Positions 58,980 through 64,000 of a DNA stretch of 64,000 nucleotides are shown piece by piece. The notes below the pieces were generated by a model that was not told the origin of the DNA, did not search any database, and saw only the letters and a program-made list of their open reading frames with translations. The DNA lies in the NCBI GenBank assembly GCA_017471765.1, contig JAFURT010000014.1:1-64000 (forward strand), in the 5' to 3' direction. The first letter of the stretch is position 1. Every line of letters starts with the position of its first letter. A program made the translations under genes and the position numbers. Origin of the DNA: Clostridia bacterium. Its GTDB lineage: Bacteria > Bacillota > Clostridia > Oscillospirales > Acutalibacteraceae.

Positions 58980-59957
58980 ATGCGTATAGCTATTTACGGT
59001 TACGGCAACCTGGGCCGTGGTGTGGAGTGTGCGGTGCGCCAGGCGCCGGACGCCACCCTGGTGGGAATTTTTACCCGTCGTTCCCCTGCATCTGTTCATC
59101 CTTACGGGGACATCCCTGTTTACCATATCGATGAGCTCCTGAAATATAAGGATGCAATCGATGTGCTCATCCTCTGCGGTGGCAGTGCCACCGACCTGCC
59201 GGAGATGACCCCGGCGCTGGCGACGGATTTCAACGTGGTGGATAGCTTTGATACCCACGCCGCCATCCCTGCCCATTTTGACCGGGTACAGGCGGCGGCC
59301 GCCGCCTCCGGCCATACGGCGCTTATTTCTGCCGGTTGGGACCCGGGTATGTTCTCCCTCAACCGGCTGTACGCCTCTGCTATCCTGCCGGACGGCAAGG
59401 ATTATACCTTCTGGGGACGTGGGGTGAGCCAGGGGCATTCCGACGCCATTCGTCGCATTGACGGGGTGAAGGATGCCCGGCAGTACACTGTGCCCATCGA
59501 TTCTGCCCTGGAGGCGGTGCGTTCCGGCGAAAACCCGGAGCTGACCACCCGGCAGAAGCACCTGCGCGAGTGCTATGTGGTGGCAGAGGAGGGGGCAGAC
59601 CTGGCTCGCATTGAGCAGGAGATTAAGACCATGCCCAACTATTTTGCCGACTACGACACGTCGGTAACCTTTATTACAGAAGAGGAACTGCGCCGTGACC
59701 ATAGCGGCATCCCCCACGGCGGCTTTGTCATCCGCACCGGCCGTACCGGCTGGGAGGGGGAGCACAAGCACGCCATTGAATACAGCCTCAAATTGGACTC
59801 CAATCCCGAATTCACGGCCAGCGTGCTGGTGGCCTATGCCCGGGCGGTGTGCCGTTTGGCGCAGAAGGGGGACTATGGCTGTAAGACGGTGTTCGATGTT
59901 CCTCCGGCTTTGCTTTCTCCCCTGTCGGCGGAGGAGCTTCGTGCCACCATGCTGTAA
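58980..59957 (+). CDS. ddh: meso-Diaminopimelate dehydrogenase
   Basis: 325 residues, typical length. N-terminal NADPH-binding fold (IAIYGYGNLGRG), then family motifs VVDSFDTHAAIP, SAGWDPGMFSLNR and GVSQGHSDAIRRI. It converts tetrahydrodipicolinate to meso-diaminopimelate in one NADPH-dependent step, replacing the usual multi-enzyme succinylase or acetylase branch. AAAGGAG precedes the ATG; 37 bases after dapA and 28 before lysA. Confidence 0.96.
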   Translation: MRIAIYGYGNLGRGVECAVRQAPDATLVGIFTRRSPASVHPYGDIPVYHIDELLKYKDAIDVLILCGGSATDLPEMTPALATDFNVVDSFDTHAAIPAHFDRVQAAAAASGHTALISAGWDPGMFSLNRLYASAILPDGKDYTFWGRGVSQGHSDAIRRIDGVKDARQYTVPIDSALEAVRSGENPELTTRQKHLRECYVVAEEGADLARIEQEIKTMPNYFADYDTSVTFITEEELRRDHSGIPHGGFVIRTGRTGWEGEHKHAIEYSLKLDSNPEFTASVLVAYARAVCRLAQKGDYGCKTVFDVPPALLSPLSAEELRATML

Positions 59958-59985
59958 GAATTGAAATGGGAAAGGACACACACTC

Positions 59986-61299
59986 GTGATAACCAAGGAC
60001 TGCATTTGTGAAAACCTGGCCGTGTCCGACGAAGGGCATCTGCTGTTCGCCGGACAGGATACCACCGCCCTGGCGGCTCAATACGGCACCCCTCTCTATC
60101 TAATGGACGAGGATCGCATCCGGGAGCGTTGCCGCACCTACCTCACCGCTGTGAAGGAAGCCTTCGGAGAGAATGGCCGTGTGCTGTACGCCTCCAAGGC
60201 CGCCTCTTTCAAGCAGATGTACCGCATCATGCAGGAGGAGGGGATGGGCATTGATGTGGTGTCCGCCGGAGAGATTGCCACGGCGAAGGCTGTGGGCTAT
60301 CCTCTGGAACAGGCCTATTTCCATTCCAATAATAAGACCGACGCCGATATCCGGTATGCCATGGACTGCGGCGTGGGGCATTTTGTGGTGGATGGCCCGG
60401 ATGAGCTGACCGCCATCAATACCATCGCCGCCGAAAAAGGGATGACCCAGGCGGTGTTGCTTCGCATCACCCCCGGTATCGACCCCCATACCTATGAGGC
60501 GGTGGCCACCGGCAAGGTGGACTGTAAGTTTGGCTCTGCCATCGAGCTTGGCCACGCCGAGGAGATTACCGGCCTGGCTTTGTCCCTGCCGCACATCCGA
60601 CTGGACGGTTTCCACTGTCATGTGGGGAGCCAGGTATTTGATGCATCGGTATATAATGCTACTGTAGATGTGATGGTGGCTTTTCTTGCCGCCATGGCCG
60701 ACCGGTACGGCTACACCGCCTCCATGCTGGATCTGGGCGGCGGCTTCGGCGTACGGTATGTAGCAGAGGACCCCACCATTGATATTGCCGCCTCCATCCG
60801 GGAGGTGGGCCAGCGTGTGCGGGAAAAAGTGGCAGAGCATGGTATTCCCATGCCGATTATCGGCTTCGAGCCGGGCCGTAGCATTGTGGCGGATGCCGGC
60901 ATGACGCTGTATACCGTAGGGGCTGTAAAAAAGCTCCCAGGCTATAAAACCTATGTATCGGTGGACGGCGGCATGACGGATAACCCCCGGTATGTGCTGT
61001 ATGGCTCCCAGTATACCGTTGTCCCCCCCACCCGTGCGCTGGACAAGCGGGAGATGACCGCTTCGGTGGTAGGGCGTTGCTGTGAAAGTGGCGACATCCT
61101 GCAGGAGAATGTTCCCCTGCCGGCGGATATTCGCCGGGGCGACCTGTTGGCCTTTTTGACCACGGGTGCTTACCACTACTCCATGGCTTCCAACTATAAT
61201 CGCATCCCCCGACCGCCTGTGGTGATGTTGCAGGGGGGCGACAGCTACGTAGCCGTCCGCCGGGAAACGGTGGAGGATGTACTGGCACTGGATCTGTAA
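59986..61299 (+). CDS. lysA: Diaminopimelate decarboxylase
   Basis: 437 residues, fold-type III PLP enzyme. PLP lysine K71 in LYASKAAS; HCHVGSQVFD; GGGFGVRY; FEPGRSIVADAG; C-terminal GRCCESGDIL provides the active-site Cys, and GAYHYSMASNYN closes the site. It makes lysine from meso-diaminopimelate. GTG 59986 is used with GGGAAAGGA upstream; no better ATG exists nearby. Last gene of the riboswitch operon, followed by a strong terminator. Confidence 0.95.
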   Translation: MITKDCICENLAVSDEGHLLFAGQDTTALAAQYGTPLYLMDEDRIRERCRTYLTAVKEAFGENGRVLYASKAASFKQMYRIMQEEGMGIDVVSAGEIATAKAVGYPLEQAYFHSNNKTDADIRYAMDCGVGHFVVDGPDELTAINTIAAEKGMTQAVLLRITPGIDPHTYEAVATGKVDCKFGSAIELGHAEEITGLALSLPHIRLDGFHCHVGSQVFDASVYNATVDVMVAFLAAMADRYGYTASMLDLGGGFGVRYVAEDPTIDIAASIREVGQRVREKVAEHGIPMPIIGFEPGRSIVADAGMTLYTVGAVKKLPGYKTYVSVDGGMTDNPRYVLYGSQYTVVPPTRALDKREMTASVVGRCCESGDILQENVPLPADIRRGDLLAFLTTGAYHYSMASNYNRIPRPPVVMLQGGDSYVAVRRETVEDVLALDL

Positions 61300-61301
61300 A
61301 T

Positions 61302-61336
61302 AAGAAAAACCCGTCCGGGGAGGACGGGTTTTTCTT
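61302..61336. terminator. Bidirectional terminator between lysA and the deacetylase gene
   Basis: AAACCCGTCC and GGACGGGTTT form a 10-bp stem around GGGGA, with a T-run on the plus strand and an A-run (AAGAAAAA) on the left for the minus strand gene. Confidence 0.92.
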
Positions 61337-61347
61337 ATATCACTATG

Positions 61348-62403
61348 TTAGCCCTCGAAATAGACTTTTCCGGCCTCTACCTTGTCGTTGCGGGCATGCA
61401 GCAGCTCGCTGACGGTAACCAGAGTGTACCCCTGCGCCTTGAGCTTGTCCACAATCTGGAAGGTAGCATCCACGGTGGTGGAATGGATATCGTGCAACAG
61501 CACGATGGAGCCATCACTGACGCCGTTACTGGCGAAGGTTTTATTGAGAATAGCTGTCACGTTCTTGCTTTCCCAGTCCCGGGTGTCCACATCCCACTGG
61601 ATGATGGGAATGTTTTTCTCTTTGGCATAAGCCTTTACGGCATTGTTGTAGCTACCGTAGGGGCACCGCATGACGGTAGGCTCATGGCCGATAAGGTTTT
61701 TTATCTTGGTGGCACAGCTGTCCATCTCGGTTTTGATGCTGGCGGCGGATAGCTTGGTCAACTCCTTGTGCCCTTGGGAGTGATTGCCAACCTCGTGGCC
61801 CTCTGCGGCCATGCGCTTGATGAGTTCGGGGTAACTGCTTACCCGTGTCCCCAGCACGAAAAAGGTGGCTCGTACCCCTCGCTCTTTCAGCCCGTCCAGC
61901 AGACGTGCCGTGTAGGGGCCGGGGCCATCGTCAAAGGTGAGCGCCACCAATTTTTTATTCTTCAGGCCGTCTACGCCCTCGGGTGCCTGGATGGAAGGGG
62001 CGGTGGTTTGGTTGGTTTGGCCTTGCTTCAAAGCAATCTGTTGCTTGAGTTCGTCGATGGTTTTTTGCTGTTCTTTGATGGATGCTTCCTGGTCGCGGAT
62101 GGTCTGTTCCCGGTCGGCGATGGTGTCCGAGGCAGTGGATGCCTCCTCTTTAGCTTTTTCCAGTGCCTGTTCCTGTTGCTCCAGTTGGCTCTGTGCCTCC
62201 GCCAGTTGTTGCTCCAGTTCGGTGAGGGAGGCGGCCTGCGCCTCTGTTATGCGCTTCTGCTCACTGACTGTCAGTGCTGTGTATACCGATAGAGAGCCAA
62301 GGCCAATGACCATCACACAGATGACAGCGATACAGGCGACCATCCATCCACGGGAGGCCCGTTTTTTTTGAGGATTGAGTGAGATACGGCTTTGTAGTTT
62401 CAT
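61348..62403 (-). CDS. Membrane-anchored polysaccharide deacetylase with coiled coil
   Basis: 351 residues. A basic start (residues 1-19), one membrane helix (~20-45), a long Gln/Glu coiled coil (~45-125), then a NodB carbohydrate esterase family 4 domain (~150-340). CE4 motifs: TFDDGP (156-161), GNHSQGH, RCPYGSY, DVDTRDW and LLHDIH. It should deacetylate GlcNAc in peptidoglycan or a similar wall glycan outside the cell. Start 62403 is chosen because AGGGAGG lies about 7 bases upstream and MKLQSRISLNPQKK is a normal anchor start; an ATG 51 bases further upstream lacks one. Confidence 0.9.
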   Translation of the reverse strand: MKLQSRISLNPQKKRASRGWMVACIAVICVMVIGLGSLSVYTALTVSEQKRITEAQAASLTELEQQLAEAQSQLEQQEQALEKAKEEASTASDTIADREQTIRDQEASIKEQQKTIDELKQQIALKQGQTNQTTAPSIQAPEGVDGLKNKKLVALTFDDGPGPYTARLLDGLKERGVRATFFVLGTRVSSYPELIKRMAAEGHEVGNHSQGHKELTKLSAASIKTEMDSCATKIKNLIGHEPTVMRCPYGSYNNAVKAYAKEKNIPIIQWDVDTRDWESKNVTAILNKTFASNGVSDGSIVLLHDIHSTTVDATFQIVDKLKAQGYTLVTVSELLHARNDKVEAGKVYFEG

Positions 62404-62509
62404 GGTGATGGCCTCCCTGTAAGTCTTTCTTTCATTGTACTGTTTTCCAGGCAAAAAAGCAAGAGAAAAAGCCTATTTTGTCGAACTTTTTTCCAATTGC
62501 AAAGAGGGG

Positions 62510-62538
62510 TTGCACTTTTTGACGGTTTATGATATAAT
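62510..62538 (+). promoter_or_regulatory. Promoter of the degV-like gene
   Basis: TTGCAC (62510-62515) and a perfect TATAAT (62533-62538) are 17 bases apart, giving a short leader before the start at 62575. Confidence 0.8.
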
Positions 62539-62574
62539 ACCTGCGAAATTTACGAAAGGAAGCGATGCAGACCT

Positions 62575-63429
62575 ATGGCAAAACCGATCATTCTGTGTGC
62601 GGACAGCACCTGTGACCTGAGTCCGGAACTGGTAGAAAAATACCATGTGCACATCATCCCGATGCACGTTAACCTGGACGGGGAGACCTATGCAGATGGT
62701 GTAGATCTAAACCCGGATGGTATTTATGCTGTATATCAAGAGAAAAAAGTGCTGCCCAAGACGGCGGCCTTGAATATGGATGAGTTTATGGATCATGTCC
62801 GCCCCTTTATTGAGGCTGGCAATGACGTGATCTGTCTGACGTTGGGTTCAGCGCTGTCCACCACCTACAATAACTGCCGTTTGGCGGCCGAGGAGCTCCC
62901 CGGCCTGTATGCCATCGACAGCAACAACCTGTCCACCGGCTTTGGCCACTGTGTGATCGCTACGGCCGAGCGCATTGCCGCCGGTATGCCGGTGGAGCAG
63001 ATCGTGGAGGAGGTCAACGCCCTGACCAAAAGGGTGGATGCCAGCTTTGTGCTGGATACGCTGGAGTTTTTGCACAAGGGTGGCCGTTGCTCCGCCGTGG
63101 CCATGCTGGGCGCCAATGTACTGAAGCTGAAGCCCTGCATCGAGGTGAATACCGACGGCGGCAAGATGGGCGTGGGTAAAAAGTACCGGGGTGCTCTGGA
63201 CCGCTGTCTGGAGCAGTATGTGGCAGACCGTCTGGCCGAGCCGGATACCATCTGCACCGACCGCATCTTCATCACCCACTCCGGCATCTCGGAGGAGCGC
63301 ATCGCCCTGGTCAAGGCCGCCATCGAGAAGCAGATGCACTTTGATGAGATCCTCATCACCCGTGCCGGCTGTACCATCTCCTCCCACTGCGGTCCCAATA
63401 CGCTGGGCATCCTGTTTGTGCGGAAATAA
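62575..63429 (+). CDS. DegV-family fatty-acid-binding protein
   Basis: 284 residues. Starts with the DegV signature IILCADSTCDLSPELVEKY and keeps LGSALSTTYNNC, DTLEFLHKGGRCS and the final TISSHCGPNTLGI. DegV/FakB-like proteins bind a fatty acid and present it to a FakA kinase for phospholipid synthesis. Monocistronic, with its own promoter and terminator. AAAGGAAG lies about 12 bases before the ATG, a little distant, but this start matches the family. Confidence 0.93.
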   Translation: MAKPIILCADSTCDLSPELVEKYHVHIIPMHVNLDGETYADGVDLNPDGIYAVYQEKKVLPKTAALNMDEFMDHVRPFIEAGNDVICLTLGSALSTTYNNCRLAAEELPGLYAIDSNNLSTGFGHCVIATAERIAAGMPVEQIVEEVNALTKRVDASFVLDTLEFLHKGGRCSAVAMLGANVLKLKPCIEVNTDGGKMGVGKKYRGALDRCLEQYVADRLAEPDTICTDRIFITHSGISEERIALVKAAIEKQMHFDEILITRAGCTISSHCGPNTLGILFVRK

Positions 63430-63439
63430 ATCTACGAAA

Positions 63440-63480
63440 AAACGTGCTGTTTTCGATAAAAACAGCACGTTTCTTTTTTT
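63440..63480 (+). terminator. Terminator of the degV-like gene
   Basis: AAACGTGCTGTTTT and AAAACAGCACGTTT form a 14-bp stem around CGATA, followed by C and seven Ts. Confidence 0.93.
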
Positions 63481-63513
63481 AAAAAAGGACAAACACTTTT
63501 TTGCGTTAAAGTA

Positions 63514-63542
63514 TTGACAATTTAAAGCGATGCGTGTATAAT
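63514..63542 (+). promoter_or_regulatory. Promoter of serC
   Basis: Perfect TTGACA (63514-63519) and TATAAT (63537-63542) with a 17-base spacer, about 50 bases before the serC ribosome site GGAGG. Confidence 0.9.
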
Positions 63543-63600
63543 GTACCGCAACACCTTTATAAAAGGGTGAAAAAAATAACGAATTATGGAGGAATGAGAC

Positions 63601-64000
63601 ATGGCAAGAGTATACAATTTTTCGGCCGGCCCTTCCATGCTGCCGGAGAGCGTACTGGCCAAGGCAGCGGCGGAAATGCTGGACTATCAGGGCAGTGGAC
63701 AGTCTGTAATGGAGATGTCTCATCGATCTAAGGTCTATCAGGGCATCTTTGACGAGACAGAGGCTCTGTTGCGGGAGGTCATGGAGATCCCCGACAATTA
63801 TAAGGTTCTGTTCCTGCAGGGCGGTGCGTCCACCCAGTTTGCGATGATTCCCCTGAACCTGATGACCGGTAGCGGCAAGGCGGACTATGTGGTCACCGGC
63901 CAGTTTGCCAAGAAAGCGTATAAAGAAGCCGCCCGCTTTGGTGAGGTCAAGGTGGTGGCCAGCTCGGAGGATAAGACCTTCTCCTACATCCCGAAGCTGG
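63601..64000 (+). CDS. serC: Phosphoserine aminotransferase, 5' part cut by the window end
   Basis: The first 133 codons are in the window. They begin [19 protein letters not shown] and continue with [30 protein letters not shown] and [11 protein letters not shown], all diagnostic of SerC. The enzyme makes 3-phosphoserine from 3-phosphohydroxypyruvate and glutamate with PLP. The PLP lysine lies beyond the window. GGAGGAATGAGAC precedes the ATG. Confidence 0.95.
   Translation, partial: MARVYNFSAGPSMLPESVLAKAAAEMLDYQGSGQSVMEMSHRSKVYQGIFDETEALLREVMEIPDNYKVLFLQGGASTQFAMIPLNLMTGSGKADYVVTGQFAKKAYKEAARFGEVKVVASSEDKTFSYIPKL

Noticed and set aside
1..64000. CRISPR arrays, insertion sequences, phage genes
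   Set aside because: No regularly spaced repeats, transposase, integrase or phage structural genes were seen on either strand.

Overview
The window looks like a G+C-rich, low-redundancy gut Clostridia chromosome segment (Oscillospiraceae/Ruminococcaceae-like). This is inferred from strong AGGAGG ribosome sites, a lysine riboswitch in front of a dapA-ddh-lysA cluster, CUT1 sugar ABC transporters without their own ATPase, and a sortase-type cell-wall anchor. No species can be named from the sequence alone. No transposase, integrase or CRISPR array is visible.

Layout. 1-650: a tRNA-Ser(CGA), the orphan 5' half of a second tRNA-Ser behind a consensus promoter, and an inducible-looking promoter that points into the 3' end of an araC-type regulator. 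653-1642: the AraC/XylS regulator (minus strand). 1728-12880: an eight-gene transport operon made of a chimeric solute-binding protein, two pairs of permeases, an NHL/TPR membrane protein, a YIP1-like protein and a DUF5696-type exported protein. 12974-15334: a cytoplasmic GH95 fucosidase. 15367-56036: a roughly 40-kb run of same-strand genes starting at a second copy of the inducible promoter. It holds a 1942-residue sortase-anchored protein with eight beta-sandwich modules, a second solute-binding lipoprotein, two exported glycosidase-like proteins, five ~950-residue cytoplasmic proteins of the same family carrying an extra C-terminal barrel, five GH20 hexosaminidases, a GH109-like alpha-N-acetylgalactosaminidase, an SGNH acetylesterase, a DMT permease and an alpha/beta hydrolase. 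A strong bidirectional terminator closes the block. 56090-57613: a further family member on the minus strand. 57765-64000: housekeeping genes (lysine riboswitch, dapA, ddh, lysA, polysaccharide deacetylase, degV, start of serC).

How it fits together (inference). The surface protein and exported glycosidases hold and trim a host-type glycan, and the two binding proteins deliver oligosaccharides to the permeases. Cytoplasmic enzymes remove fucose (GH95), alpha-GalNAc (GH109), beta-HexNAc (GH20 x5) and O-acetyl groups, while the eight-member family of unassigned glycosidase-like proteins attacks linkages I cannot name. The enzyme set matches fucosylated, GalNAc-capped, O-acetylated mucin or blood-group-type glycans. 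The AraC protein probably controls the locus through paired 11-bp direct repeats 21 bp apart, which occur in the same geometry before both the transport side and the 40-kb block.

The most novel material is the expanded glycosidase-like family with its fused barrel, the shared operator architecture with a possible antisense (excludon-like) arrangement over araC, and two intergenic three-way-junction RNA structures.
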